A DNA stretch of 64,000 bases from JBDIAG01 sp047974565 (lineage in GTDB: Bacteria; Actinomycetota; Actinomycetes; Actinomycetales; CAWJMD01). The stretch is from positions 62,001 to 126,000 of the forward strand of contig JBKECN010000057.1 in NCBI GenBank assembly GCA_047974565.1, written 5' to 3'. Shown piece by piece: positions 46,497 through 55,698 of the stretch. Position numbers and translations under genes: made by a program. The notes under the pieces are model-generated. The model did no database searches. It saw only the letters and a program-made list of their open reading frames with translations, and was not told the origin of the DNA. Position 1 is the first letter of the stretch. The number at the start of each line of letters is the position of its first letter.

Positions 46497-46657
46497 GGGT
46501 GTTTCTCGTAATGCAAGCCCGTCGCGAGCAGGCTCTGGCGGAGTGTGCGGCACGGCGGACGAGCGAGGGCGTGGCATAGCCACGTCGAATCGGGGACAAC
46601 GCCGCCGGACGCCCATCAGGGTCCTGCGCAGCGGGGCGGGGATGACGAGACACGCCT
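46497..46657. mobile_element. MITE-like element, copy 2 (161 bp)
   Basis: Same orientation and about 90 percent identical to the copy at 39786-39947, including the internal hairpin (CGTGGC-ATA-GCCACG). The inverted ends are more diverged: GGGTGTTTCTCGTAAT at left and AGGCGTGTCTCGTCAT from the right. It has no open frame of its own and lies 29 bp before a membrane-protein gene, so it could influence that gene's transcript. Confidence 0.8.
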
Positions 46658-46686
46658 AGGACAACCGAGCAGAACGGGGCCCAAGC

Positions 46687-47340
46687 ATGCACGATCAACG
46701 CGCGGACAGCACCTCAGTCCCGTCGGCGACAGACCAACGCCGACGCGGCCTGTCCACGCTGGGCCACCCTTACGTGACCGGGACGGTGATCGGCGCGATC
46801 GGCGCGTCGGTCTTCGTGTTGAGCAATCTGGGTCTCTTGGCCCCGCCTTGGCCCTCGATTGCGCTGGGCGGTTACCTGGCCGCCCTCGGCTGGTATCTGT
46901 GGACGGTCTTCATGCGACCGAGGGTCTTGCCCGTGCCGCAATTTCGGCGGGGCGCGGGGTGGATCTATCTCGCCTCGGTGATCGCCATGATCGTGGGCAT
47001 CCTGCTGGGCAGGACGGGCCTGGAGGGCATCGGACGGCTTGACCTGGCAGCGGCCTTCATCGCTGCTCTTGTCGGCCTGCATTTCATTCCGTTCGGGTAC
47101 GCCTTCCGCGCTCCGGTCTTCTACCTACTCGGATCAAGCCTGGCCGTCCTGGGCGTCGTCGGAGTGCTCCTGGGGGCTCTGGTCGGCGGCTCCGTCGCCG
47201 CCGGCAGCGCCGTACTCTGCGGGATCGTGATGTTGGCCCTGATGGGGTGGGACGCTTGGCGTCCGGTTGGGGCCGCGCCCACCACGGAAAGGGGTGGGGT
47301 TCGAATGGAGAACCATCGGCCGCACGGCCGCCCTGCCTGA
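46687..47340 (+). CDS. Predicted integral membrane protein
   Basis: A 217-residue protein with about six hydrophobic helices (e.g. VTGTVIGAIGASVFVLSNLG, IYLASVIAMIVGILLG, FYLLGSSLAVLGVVGVLLGALVGG). I do not recognise a named family. It is convergent with, and next to, a two-component system. A fragment of its C-terminal coding sequence (GG..AAGSAVL.GIV) reappears at 62676-62730 next to remnants of that same two-component system, which shows that the three genes were once duplicated as a unit. Confidence 0.75.
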   Translation: MHDQRADSTSVPSATDQRRRGLSTLGHPYVTGTVIGAIGASVFVLSNLGLLAPPWPSIALGGYLAALGWYLWTVFMRPRVLPVPQFRRGAGWIYLASVIAMIVGILLGRTGLEGIGRLDLAAAFIAALVGLHFIPFGYAFRAPVFYLLGSSLAVLGVVGVLLGALVGGSVAAGSAVLCGIVMLALMGWDAWRPVGAAPTTERGGVRMENHRPHGRPA

Positions 47341-47463
47341 GTCGGTTGTCCCACCGCGCAATACCTGCCAGACACTGCCAGACAAAGGTGACGGATGCTC
47401 GCTGACCCAGGTCCGTGACGGCCAAACCCGTCTACAGCCAACCCCGCCTACAGCCAACCCCGT
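47341..47463. repeat. Three tandem copies of the regulator gene's 3' end
   Basis: The minus-strand sequence GGGGTTGGCTGTAG, encoding the last codons and stop of the response regulator, is repeated about 16 bp apart, with a third degraded copy (ACGGGTTTGG). Only the first contains the used stop. This looks like local slippage. Confidence 0.6.
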
Positions 47464-48059
47464 CGCTCTGCCTTGGCGAAAGCCTCGGCGCGGCTTTGCG
47501 CATCGAGCTTGTCCATGGCGTTCGATAGATAATTGCGAACCGTCCCGCGGGACAGGGAGAGCCGGGTCGCGATGTTCTCGGTACTCAGCCCCTTGCCGAC
47601 ACACCGCAGCACGTCGACCTCGCGGGCGGTCAGCGACGAGTGCCCCATCCGCAATGCCTCGGCAGCCAGGTCCGGGTCGATTGCGGTGCCGCCGGCCACC
47701 ACCGCGCGGATCGCGTCCACCAACCGTGCCCCCGTCGTGGACTTCAGGATGTAACCGCTGGCACCGGCAGCCAGCGCCTTGTGCAGGTGCCCTGGTGCCT
47801 CCAAGGCGGTGAGCAGCAGCACCTTGCAACCCGGGACCTGGGCCGCGGCCTCAATGCCGCTCATGCCGGGCATGTCGACGTCCAGCACGGCAATGTCGGG
47901 GCTCAACCGTTCGACGGCCGCGGCCACCTCATCACCCCGGGACACCCGGCCGACAACCTCGAAACCGGGTTCGGTGCCCAGCAGAGCCTCAAACGCCTCG
48001 GCGACCAGATCGGTGTCCTCCGCGATGAGGATGCGCAGCTGAGCGGAATCGTTCATCAC
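47448..48059 (-). CDS. LuxR/NarL-type response regulator
   Basis: A 203-residue two-domain regulator. The receiver has phospho-acceptor Asp60 in IAVLDVDMPG, with LLTALE and ILKSTTG completing the site. The C-terminal GerE helix-turn-helix reads LTAREVDVLRCVGKGLSTENIATRLSLSRGTVRNYLSNAMDKLDA. Its start overlaps the kinase stop (ATGA), so both are made from one message. Regulated genes are not evident; the adjacent membrane protein is a candidate. Confidence 0.93.
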   Translation of the reverse strand: MMNDSAQLRILIAEDTDLVAEAFEALLGTEPGFEVVGRVSRGDEVAAAVERLSPDIAVLDVDMPGMSGIEAAAQVPGCKVLLLTALEAPGHLHKALAAGASGYILKSTTGARLVDAIRAVVAGGTAIDPDLAAEALRMGHSSLTAREVDVLRCVGKGLSTENIATRLSLSRGTVRNYLSNAMDKLDAQSRAEAFAKAERRGWL

Positions 48060-49204
48060 GCCTGGCTTGCTACCGGCGTGGGGTGAGTAGTCGCCGGCGC
48101 ATCCTCGCGAGGAAGTCTGGCGACGACCCGAAACTGACCGCCGCCGACGAGCCCGGCCTGCAGCGAGCCGCCGGTCGCCTCGAGCCGGCGCGCCAGATCC
48201 CTCAGGCCGGTTCCGTTCCCAGCCCGAGGGTGTACCTGGGCGCCGTCATTGGAGATGGTCACGACGGTGTGCGCGGGCTCATCTCGCAGCGAGATGCTCA
48301 CCTGGACCGGCCGTGAGTGCTTGAGCAGGTTGGTCACGCACTCCCGCACGATGCGGGCACCGAGACCGTCGAGGAGTTCCCGCTCTCGGGCGCCGTTATC
48401 CACTGTGCACTGCACCCCGAGGCGGGAGAACACTGCGCCCGCCGAGTCGAGTTCGACGGCCATGCTCACCACGGATTCACCCCGCGTCAGGCCGCGCAGT
48501 TGGGCTTGCCCCTCGGCAAGCATCTGAGCCACCTCATCCAACTGCTGTCCACACTTGACCGGGTCCCTGTCGAGGAGCCGGATCGCGGTCTGCACCCGCA
48601 GCGAGACCGCCACCAAACTGCGCCCCAGGATGTCGTGCAGGTCGCGGGAGATCCGGTGCCGCTCGTCATCCACCTGCATGCGCGCCAACCGCTCTCGCGC
48701 GGTGGCCAACTCACGCAACACCATGCACAGCCGGGTGAGGACGTAGAGCACGCCGCCGCCCAGCCAGGCCATCGCCAGCGTTATCGCCACAGTGGCCCAA
48801 TACTCACTCAGCACGCTCACCAACATGACGGTGGGCAGCACACTGATCGCCAGCGCCCACTGCCACCGGACCGTCATGAGAGCAAGACCGATCGACACGC
48901 AGGTCATGCTCCAGACGTCGCAGAGCAGCAGGCCGATCGGCAGCAGGATGCACAGCCAACGCAGCGCGTTGTATGCGGTGCCGCGGTGGCCCGAGATCAA
49001 CCACTTCTGCACGATCAAGAAACTCACCGACACGATCACCGTGCCGATGACTCCGATCACCCGCATGACCAGCGTCAGTGTCTCGTCTATCTGCAGTGAC
49101 ATCGACAGGATCGCCTGCACCGCCAGGACGAGCAGGACGCACCTCGACATGCCCAGGGCTAGTTGAGACTCACCCCTATGGCGGTGCTCGTACGGCATAT
49201 CCAT
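48056..49204 (-). CDS. Sensor histidine kinase (HisKA_3/NarL-type)
   Basis: A 382-residue kinase. Five or six N-terminal transmembrane segments (residues about 18-155) have little extracytoplasmic loop, suggesting membrane or lipid sensing. The dimerisation helix holds His190 in ERHRISRDLHDILGRSL. A short ATP-binding domain includes RIVRECVTNLLKHSRPVQ (N box), NDG and GTGLRDLARRLEATGG. It partners the response regulator whose gene overlaps it by 4 nt. The start at MDMPYE is chosen because upstream sequence is Arg-rich and unlike the family. Confidence 0.9.
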   Translation of the reverse strand: MDMPYEHRHRGESQLALGMSRCVLLVLAVQAILSMSLQIDETLTLVMRVIGVIGTVIVSVSFLIVQKWLISGHRGTAYNALRWLCILLPIGLLLCDVWSMTCVSIGLALMTVRWQWALAISVLPTVMLVSVLSEYWATVAITLAMAWLGGGVLYVLTRLCMVLRELATARERLARMQVDDERHRISRDLHDILGRSLVAVSLRVQTAIRLLDRDPVKCGQQLDEVAQMLAEGQAQLRGLTRGESVVSMAVELDSAGAVFSRLGVQCTVDNGARERELLDGLGARIVRECVTNLLKHSRPVQVSISLRDEPAHTVVTISNDGAQVHPRAGNGTGLRDLARRLEATGGSLQAGLVGGGQFRVVARLPREDAPATTHPTPVASQA

Positions 49205-49526
49205 CCCGAGATCAGTGTCCAACCACCCACACCCCGGGGATGCTACCCCAAGGCGATATGTCCTAACCCGGGCCAGACTCGCACGAGACTCACGCTCGGT
49301 CGGTCGGGCGCTGAAGTCGTCTCTGGTGGCCGGCCTCGCCGTCACCGCAGGACAAGGGGGTCGCCGTCCGGCCCGGTTCGCAGGCACCCTGTGCCACGGC
49401 GATCAGCGGCCGTCAGCGGACTCTGACACACCTCTCCCAGATGCCCATGCGAACCCTCGGCTCCTGGCCAGGCCAGGAGCCGAGGGAGTCGCCTGGCGTG
49501 AGCGTGACGTCGAAGGTGCCGACCGA
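49205..49526. other. Intergenic: kinase promoter region plus symporter terminator
   Basis: No gene is visible. The left part is the probable promoter of the two-component operon; the right part contains the hairpin at 49454-49486. Confidence 0.5.
49454..49486 (-). terminator. Strong hairpin after the AGCS symporter gene
   Basis: CCCTCGGCTCCTGGC pairs perfectly with its 15-bp complement across a three-base CAG loop, 40 bp past the stop of the leftward symporter. It is the most stable simple hairpin in the window. No T-tract follows on the minus strand, as often in GC-rich genomes. Confidence 0.75.
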
Positions 49527-51068
49527 TCAGCGGGGCTGCTCCGTCTTGGCGGGGCTGCTGCCCATGTAGCGGAGTCCGACGCGCTGATCCTTGGGCACCT
49601 CGACGATCTCGCCTTCGTGCAGCTGGCGCCAGTACTCGGTGAACTCCCGTCGCACCACCCCGGCCAGGAAGTACAGGCCCAGGACGTTCGCCAAAGCCAG
49701 CAGGAAGAACACCGAGTCGGTGAAGAGCACCACCGGGCCCAGGGCCGAGGCGGCCCCGATCACCGTGAAGCACAGGAAGATGCCCTTGTACACGACTTCC
49801 GCGGTGCGGTTGTCGCCCAGGAGATAACCGAAACCCTTCATGCCGTAATAGGAGTTGCTCAGGATCGTTGAGAAGGCGAAGAGCAGGACGGCGACGGTCA
49901 GCACATAGGGGAACCAGCCGGCTACCGTCTCGAATGACCTGGAGGTGAGCGTCACCCCGCTGATCTCCTGGCCGGTGGTGCGCCAGGTGCCGGTGACGAC
50001 GATGGTGATGGCCGTCATCGAGCACACGATGATCGTGTCCACGAACGGCTCCAGTGAGGCCACGAAACCCTCGGTCGGCGGACGGTTCGTCTTGACCACC
50101 GAGTGCGCGATCGGAGCGTCCCCGATACCGGCGGAGTTCGAGTATGTGGCGCGCTGAAAGCCGACGATGAGGGACCCGATCACTCCGCCCGCCACGCCTT
50201 CCGGAGCAAAGGCTCCGACGAAGATCTCGCGGAAGGCTTCGGGCACCGCCGTGATGTTGACGGCGATGACGATCAGGCACCCGGTGATGTAGAGGATCGC
50301 CATGAAGGGGACCATCACGCTGGTGACCCGGGCGATCGACCGGATGCCGCCGATGATCACCAGCGCCACGATGGCGCCCATGATCACGCCGACCATCCAA
50401 CGGTTCTCGCCGAGCCACGAGCCTTCCCCGACGACATTGATCACCTGCTGTGTCGACTGGTTGGACTGGAAGGTGTTGGTGCCTATCGCCGCCACCATCA
50501 TGAAGGCCGCCCAGGTGGCTGCCAATACGCGTCCCAATCGCGCCTGGCCGATCTCGGCGAGCCCATCCCGAAGGTAGTACATCGGTCCGCCGGAAATGGT
50601 CCCGTCCTCATGTACCTTGCGATACTTCACCGCAAGCATGCACTCGGCCATCTTGGTGGACATTCCCAGGAAGCCGGCGATCACCATCCAGAAGGCGGCT
50701 CCCGGCCCGCCGATGGAGATGGCCACTGCCACCCCGGCGATGTTTCCCAGACCGACTGTGCTGGACAGAGCGGTGGCGAGTGCCATGAAGTGGGTGACCT
50801 CGCCGGTGGCGTCGGCCGGCGTGTATTTACCGCGCACCAGGTCGAATGCGTGCTTCATCCCACGCACATTCAAGAACTTCAACCAGATCGTGAAGAAAGC
50901 GCCGGCGACCACCAGCCACCCGACGATGAGCGGGACATCGGTCCCGAAGATCGGCACGGTGACGAAGACGATAGACGAAAGCCACTCGGCGAGCGGCAGG
51001 AAGTACCGCTCCAGGGTCTGGTCCACGCTCAACAGAAGAACGAACATGGCCGGTACCAGCGCGCTCAC
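49527..51068 (-). CDS. Amino acid carrier, AGCS family (alanine/glycine:cation symporter)
   Basis: A 513-residue sodium-coupled transporter with about 11 membrane helices. Family elements are visible: ALATALSSTVGLGNIAGVAVAISIGGPGAAFWM near residues 90-125, GGPMYYLRDGL, and NSAGIGDAPIAH. It probably imports alanine, glycine or a similar amino acid. GTG overlaps the UspA stop (GTGA), so it is co-translated with a universal stress protein, hinting at regulation by energy or ATP status. Confidence 0.92.
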   Translation of the reverse strand: MSALVPAMFVLLLSVDQTLERYFLPLAEWLSSIVFVTVPIFGTDVPLIVGWLVVAGAFFTIWLKFLNVRGMKHAFDLVRGKYTPADATGEVTHFMALATALSSTVGLGNIAGVAVAISIGGPGAAFWMVIAGFLGMSTKMAECMLAVKYRKVHEDGTISGGPMYYLRDGLAEIGQARLGRVLAATWAAFMMVAAIGTNTFQSNQSTQQVINVVGEGSWLGENRWMVGVIMGAIVALVIIGGIRSIARVTSVMVPFMAILYITGCLIVIAVNITAVPEAFREIFVGAFAPEGVAGGVIGSLIVGFQRATYSNSAGIGDAPIAHSVVKTNRPPTEGFVASLEPFVDTIIVCSMTAITIVVTGTWRTTGQEISGVTLTSRSFETVAGWFPYVLTVAVLLFAFSTILSNSYYGMKGFGYLLGDNRTAEVVYKGIFLCFTVIGAASALGPVVLFTDSVFFLLALANVLGLYFLAGVVRREFTEYWRQLHEGEIVEVPKDQRVGLRYMGSSPAKTEQPR

Positions 51069-51508
51069 GGGATCACCACCACACCCACCGGGGCGTGCTG
51101 CACCAGGCGACTGGCCGTGCTCCCGAAGATCGCGGTGCGCAGGTTCGACTCGCCAGTGCGGCCTACCACGATGAGGTCGACGTCCTCCTCGCCGGCCAGA
51201 TCGGCCAGCACCTCCGAGGGCCGGCCGTGGCGAATGCTCGTGGTCACCTCCAGGCCGTCCAGCAGGTTCTCGGCTTCGGCCCACTCGAGGACCGGATCGA
51301 GGACGGTCGCTTGGGCGTGCTTGATCTCGGCCTCTCGCTGCACCGGGCGCTGCTCGTTCTCCTCCGGCGGGTTGAAGGCGTACGGCGTCCAGTTGATGAC
51401 GTGTGCGATCGCCACCCGCCACTGGTTCACCTGGGCCCGCTCCAGGGCGAATCTGACGGCTCTGCGCGAACTCTCGCTGTGGTCGACCCCGACCAATACC
51501 GAATCCAT
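51065..51508 (-). CDS. Universal stress protein, UspA family
   Basis: A 147-residue Usp domain with an ATP-binding type signature: MDSVLVGVDHSESSRRAVRFAL at the start and VVGRTGESNLRTAIFGSTASRLVQHAPVGVVVIP (GxxGx9GS) at the end. These proteins bind ATP and modulate stress survival or partner activity. Here it is translationally coupled to the AGCS symporter directly downstream. GGGAGA precedes the start; a longer upstream frame is not needed by the family. Confidence 0.92.
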   Translation of the reverse strand: MDSVLVGVDHSESSRRAVRFALERAQVNQWRVAIAHVINWTPYAFNPPEENEQRPVQREAEIKHAQATVLDPVLEWAEAENLLDGLEVTTSIRHGRPSEVLADLAGEEDVDLIVVGRTGESNLRTAIFGSTASRLVQHAPVGVVVIP

Positions 51509-51780
51509 CGGCCCATCTCCCTTGATGTGGGACGTTCGAGACCCCGACTCTCGATGCTTATCGTCTGACAACCGACAATCTGCATGTCAGAACTTAGGGT
51601 GAATCGCCGGAGGCGTCAAGACCATGGACGGCACAAGCTGGGTGGCAGTCGATCCGGATCCCGGGCGGGCCTGGCTGCCACCCGAGGGGGCGGCCGGTGG
51701 GGCCGATAGGTTGACCGAGCCGGCTTCACCACGCCGGCGGGCCGCTGCCAGGCCTCGGTCGATCATGCGCAAGGAGAGTC

Positions 51781-52575
51781 GTGACACGCTTCGGTTTCAT
51801 CGGCGTCGGGTCGATCGCCTCGTCGATCGTCGCCGGCCTGTGCGAGGGGGTCGACGATCCTCCCGACGTGCTGCTGTCACCGCGGAACGCGCGGCGTTCG
51901 GCCGAGTTGGCCGAGCGATTGCCCAGCGTGCGGGTCGCCGTCGACAATCAAGCGGTGGTCGACGGCAGCGACATCGTCGTTCTCTGCGTCCTGCCCCACC
52001 TTGCGAGACAAGTGCTGGCACCCTTGAACTTTCGCCCCGACCACCAGGTGGTGAGCGCCTTGGCAGGGGTGCACCTGGAGGTGGTGCGCGCCCTGGTGGC
52101 CCCGGCCGATGACGTGGCCCGCAGCATTCCCGTGCCCGCGGTGGCCACGCGCGCCAGCCTCACCCCGGTCCACCCGCCTTCTCGCGGCGCTCAGGAGCTC
52201 TACGGACGACTCGGTGGACTGATGCCGATCGACGACGAGCTGGCGTACGAATCGGTGGCGGCCGCCTCGGCGACCGTTGCCGCGCACTACCGCTACCTGG
52301 CCACGATCGCCGAATGGCTTGCCGAACACGGCATCGGCCCGGGCCCGGCGCGCGCCTACGTGGCCGCGACCTTCGCCGACCTGGGCCGCGAGCTGACCAC
52401 CGAAGACGTCGATTTCGATCGGCTTGCCGCAGCGCACACCACACCCGGTGGACTGAACGAGCAATTCGCGACGCACCTGGCGAACACGGGCACCTATGCG
52501 CAAGTGAGGTCCGGGCTCGACGGGGTGCTCGGCCGGATCGCGCCCGCGCAGCCGTCACCCGATCCGGATGCGTAG
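51781..52575 (+). CDS. Pyrroline-5-carboxylate reductase-like NAD(P)-binding protein
   Basis: A 264-residue ProC-family protein. The Rossmann motif FGFIGVGSIASSIVAGL lies at residues 4-20, followed by LCVLPHLARQVLAPLNF and VVSALAGVHLEVV. The C-terminal dimerisation helices carry YVAATFADLGRELTTED and HTTPGGLNEQFATHL, the latter matching the ProC TSPGGTT substrate region loosely. True ProC reduces P5C to proline; divergence at that site makes a different imine or keto-acid substrate possible. GTG start follows AAGGAGAG. Confidence 0.85.
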   Translation: MTRFGFIGVGSIASSIVAGLCEGVDDPPDVLLSPRNARRSAELAERLPSVRVAVDNQAVVDGSDIVVLCVLPHLARQVLAPLNFRPDHQVVSALAGVHLEVVRALVAPADDVARSIPVPAVATRASLTPVHPPSRGAQELYGRLGGLMPIDDELAYESVAAASATVAAHYRYLATIAEWLAEHGIGPGPARAYVAATFADLGRELTTEDVDFDRLAAAHTTPGGLNEQFATHLANTGTYAQVRSGLDGVLGRIAPAQPSPDPDA

Positions 52576-52844
52576 CCGAGTGGCCACGGACTTTTAATCC
52601 GGAGCAGCCTCACCCCGCCGGATGGGGAAGCGCCGCTGGGCCTGACACGTCCGCCCCGGGCCCGGAAACCGGTCCGCATCCCTGCACGCTGATGCCCAGT
52701 CACAGGGCGCAGACTCCCCGACGACGTAGCCCGATTGCCACCTCGGCGCCAAGGTGACAACCCAGCCGTCCTCACTGACCGGGGAGCGCACCGGCCACGC
52801 CGCGACCGGCGGGACACCGATCGGTCAGGCGATCACACCCGGGT
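52576..52844. other. Convergent intergenic region
   Basis: Between the ProC-like gene and the acyl-CoA dehydrogenase nothing is supportable as a gene. A TAGCCGAGTGGCC...GGACTTTTAATCCG stretch at 52573-52601 resembles the D and anticodon arms of a tRNA-Lys but no acceptor or T arm follows. Confidence 0.5.
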
Positions 52845-54065
52845 TCACACGAAGGCGGACAGGCCGGTGATCGCCCGCCCGACAATGAGCGACTGCACCG
52901 AGTCGGTGCCCTCGTAGGTGTACACCGCCTCGATATCGGCGTGGTGCCGGGCGACGTGGTGATCGAGCAGAATCCCGTTCCCGCCCAGGATGTCTCGGGC
53001 CATCGCACACACCCGCCGGGCGCCCGCCGCGGTGTTCAGCTTGGCCAGTGCCGCATGCTCCAGGCCACACCGGCCCTCGGCTTGCAGCTGCGACATCCGC
53101 ACACACGTCAGCTGCATGCCGGTGATGTCGGCGAGCATGTGCGAGAGCTTGTCCTGGACGAGTTGGAACTTGGCCAGCGGCCGCCCGAACTGTTCCCGGC
53201 GCAGCGCGTAGGTCACCGCGGCGTCATAGGCCCCGACCGCGTGCCCCAAGGCCTCCCAGGCCACGGTCTGGCGGGACTTGGCCAGCACCACGTTGGTGTC
53301 GGCGAAACTGCGGGACAGTGCCAACCGGTTCGCGGCCGGTACCCGGACCCGGTCCATCGAGATCTGCGCCTGCCAGACCGCCCGGTTCACCGCCTTGCCG
53401 CGGATCACCTCGGCCTGGTAACCGGGCGAGTACTCGCCCCGGGCCGGCTGTTCGACGACGAAGGCACCCACGTCCCCGTTGTCGTCGCGGGCCCAGACCA
53501 CGACCAGGTCGGCCACCGAACCGAAACCGATCCACCGCTTCTGCCCGGTGAGCAGGTAGTGGTCGCCGTCGCGTTGGGCCCGGGTCTCCAGTCGCACCAC
53601 ATCCGAACCGTGGGTCGGCTCGGTGAGCGCGAAGGCTCCGATCAGGTCGAGCCGGGCCATCGCCGGAAGCCACCGCTGCTTCTGCTCCTCGTCCCCGAGC
53701 AGCCCGATGGCGGCCATCGCGAGGCCGGAGTGCACGGCGTTGATGGTGGACATGGACCCGTCCGCGCGAGCGAGCTCGGCCACGATCATCCCCTCGGCCA
53801 GGTAGGACAGGCCGGGGCAGTCATAGCCGTTCAGCGAGCCGCCGGCGATCCCGAGCCGGCCGTAGCCCTCGACCAGATGCCAGGCGATCTCACCCCGCTC
53901 CCAGTACGCGTTGATCGAGGTGACCACCTCGGCGTCGCACCACTGGCGAACGGCGTCCCGCAGCCCTCGTTCGCGGTCGTCCAGCAGGTCGTCGATGCCG
54001 AAGAAGTCGGTGCCTCGGGCCAGGCCCAGGTCGCTGCCGTCGGGTAGTTCGATGGACGTACTCAT
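52845..54065 (-). CDS. Acyl-CoA dehydrogenase (glutaryl-CoA dehydrogenase-like clade)
   Basis: A 406-residue FAD flavoprotein. GAFALTEPTHGSD (flavin), RDGDHYLLTGQKRWIGFGSVADLVVVWA, LRREQFGRPLAKFQLVQDKL and the catalytic Glu in YTYEGTDSVQSLIVGRAITGLSAF are all seen. The C-terminal YEGT...LIxGRAITGxxAF pattern is that of glutaryl-CoA dehydrogenases, but the GCDH MSVQSSL segment reads STINAVHSGLAM, so decarboxylating activity is uncertain. It follows an acyl-CoA synthetase by 10 nt in one operon. Of two near starts the downstream ATG has better spacing to GAGGAG. Confidence 0.9.
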   Translation of the reverse strand: MSTSIELPDGSDLGLARGTDFFGIDDLLDDRERGLRDAVRQWCDAEVVTSINAYWERGEIAWHLVEGYGRLGIAGGSLNGYDCPGLSYLAEGMIVAELARADGSMSTINAVHSGLAMAAIGLLGDEEQKQRWLPAMARLDLIGAFALTEPTHGSDVVRLETRAQRDGDHYLLTGQKRWIGFGSVADLVVVWARDDNGDVGAFVVEQPARGEYSPGYQAEVIRGKAVNRAVWQAQISMDRVRVPAANRLALSRSFADTNVVLAKSRQTVAWEALGHAVGAYDAAVTYALRREQFGRPLAKFQLVQDKLSHMLADITGMQLTCVRMSQLQAEGRCGLEHAALAKLNTAAGARRVCAMARDILGGNGILLDHHVARHHADIEAVYTYEGTDSVQSLIVGRAITGLSAFV

Positions 54066-54075
54066 CGTCATCTCC

Positions 54076-55698
54076 TCAGCCCTGGATCTTGCTGGCCCGA
54101 CCGGCCCAGGCTTGCTCGCGTAGCTCGTGCTTGCGGATCTTCCCGGTGGCCGTCTTCGGCAAGTCTGCGACGAATTCCACCGACTTGGGGGCCTTGTACG
54201 AGGCGATCTGCGTCTTCACATGCGCGATCAGTTCCGCACCCTCCAGTGCCGCACCAGGTGTCAGCACCACGATGGCGCGTGGCACCTCACCCCATCGGTC
54301 GTCCGGTACGCCGATCACCGCGACGTCGGCGACCGACGCGTGCCGCAGCACGGCCTGTTCCACCTCGACGGTCGAGATGTTCTCGCCTCCGGAGACGATG
54401 ACGTCCTTGGCGCGGTCCAGCAGTTGGATGTATCCGTCGGGGTGGATCACCCCGAGGTCACCGGAGTGGAACCAGCCTCCGTGGAAAGCCTCGGCGGTGG
54501 CCGCCTCGTCGGCGTAGTAACCCTTCATCGTCGTGTTGCCGCGCATGACGATCTCGCCCATGGTGCGTCCGTCCGCTGCGACGTCCAGCAGTTCCCCGTC
54601 CGGCCCCGCCTGGGCGGTGTCGATCACCCGCACCTCGGCGGCGCAGATCATCCCCACCCCTTGGCGAGACATCCGCACCGCCAGATCGTGCGCGTCCAGG
54701 CCCGCCCAGTCCGGCTGAGGAGCGCAGACCGTGTACGGCCCGTAGGTCTCGGTGAGCCCATACACGTGGACGATCGTGGCGTTGAGCGCGTTGAACTTCT
54801 CGATGATGGTCGGCGACGGCGCGGCGCCGGCGGTGGTGACGGTGAGCGGTTGGGTCAGGGCGTGGGCGCGCTCGTCCGCGGCCATGATCGACAGGACGGT
54901 CGGGGCGCCGCACAGGTGGGTGATCTCCTCCCCGTCGATGAGGCCCCACACCTCCGGCCCACGGACGGCCCGCAGGCACACCTGGGTGCCACCGGCCGCG
55001 ACCACCGCCCAGGCGCAGCACCAGCCATTGCAGTGGAACATCGGCAAGGTCCACAGGTACCGGGTCTGGGGGGAGAATCCTTGGTGGACAACCTGATTCA
55101 TCGCGTTCAGGTAGGCCCCACGGTGGGTGTACATCACTCCCTTGGGCCGGCCGGTAGTGCCGGAGGTGTAGTTGATCGTGACGGTGGCGTCCTCGTCGTC
55201 GACCTGCCAGGCCAGCGGCTCGCTGGAGGCGCCGTCGACCAGCGCCGTATAGTCCAGGGCCCCCTCCATCGGCACCGCCGCGCCGTCCGCATCGGGCAGG
55301 ATGACGTACTCGCGAGCGGGCAAGGTGTCCCGGATCGAGTCGACCACCGACCAGAACTGGGGGTCGACCATCACCACGGTGGCCTGGCAGTGCTGCAGGA
55401 TGTAGCGCACCTCCTCGGCGGCGAGCCGGGTGTTGATGGTGACCAGCACACCGCGGGCCAGCGGCACCGCGAAGTGCGACCACAACACCTCCATCGAGTT
55501 CGGAGCCAGGTAGGCGACCCGGTCGCCGTCGCGTACGCCGAGTTCACCCAGGGCGTGCGCCACCCGGGTGACGTGGTCGGCGGCCTCCCGGTAGGTCATC
55601 CGGCGGTCGCCGTCCACGGCGGCGACGTGATCGGGGTGGACGAGGGCGGAGCGTGCCAGGAAGGCGAGCGGGGTCAGGGGCAGATCGGTGGGGTTCAC
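54076..55698 (-). CDS. Acyl-CoA synthetase (medium/long-chain AMP-forming ligase)
   Basis: A 540-residue AMP-forming ligase that activates a carboxylic acid to its CoA ester. The ATP motif INYTSGTTGRPKGVMYTHRG, VYGLTETYGPYTVC, GWFHSGDLGVIHPDGYIQLLDRAKDVIVSGGENIS and the final catalytic Lys in PKTATGKIRKHELR are clear. GTG follows AAAGGAGAACCCC. It supplies the acyl-CoA for the dehydrogenase encoded 10 nt downstream. Its divergent neighbour is a PucR-type regulator, probably of this operon. Confidence 0.92.
   Translation of the reverse strand: MNPTDLPLTPLAFLARSALVHPDHVAAVDGDRRMTYREAADHVTRVAHALGELGVRDGDRVAYLAPNSMEVLWSHFAVPLARGVLVTINTRLAAEEVRYILQHCQATVVMVDPQFWSVVDSIRDTLPAREYVILPDADGAAVPMEGALDYTALVDGASSEPLAWQVDDEDATVTINYTSGTTGRPKGVMYTHRGAYLNAMNQVVHQGFSPQTRYLWTLPMFHCNGWCCAWAVVAAGGTQVCLRAVRGPEVWGLIDGEEITHLCGAPTVLSIMAADERAHALTQPLTVTTAGAAPSPTIIEKFNALNATIVHVYGLTETYGPYTVCAPQPDWAGLDAHDLAVRMSRQGVGMICAAEVRVIDTAQAGPDGELLDVAADGRTMGEIVMRGNTTMKGYYADEAATAEAFHGGWFHSGDLGVIHPDGYIQLLDRAKDVIVSGGENISTVEVEQAVLRHASVADVAVIGVPDDRWGEVPRAIVVLTPGAALEGAELIAHVKTQIASYKAPKSVEFVADLPKTATGKIRKHELREQAWAGRASKIQG

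Noticed and set aside
52573..52601. Possible tRNA-Lys gene
   Set aside because: D- and anticodon-arm-like segments are present but no acceptor pairing or T arm with GTTCGA follows; at most a chance match or remnant.
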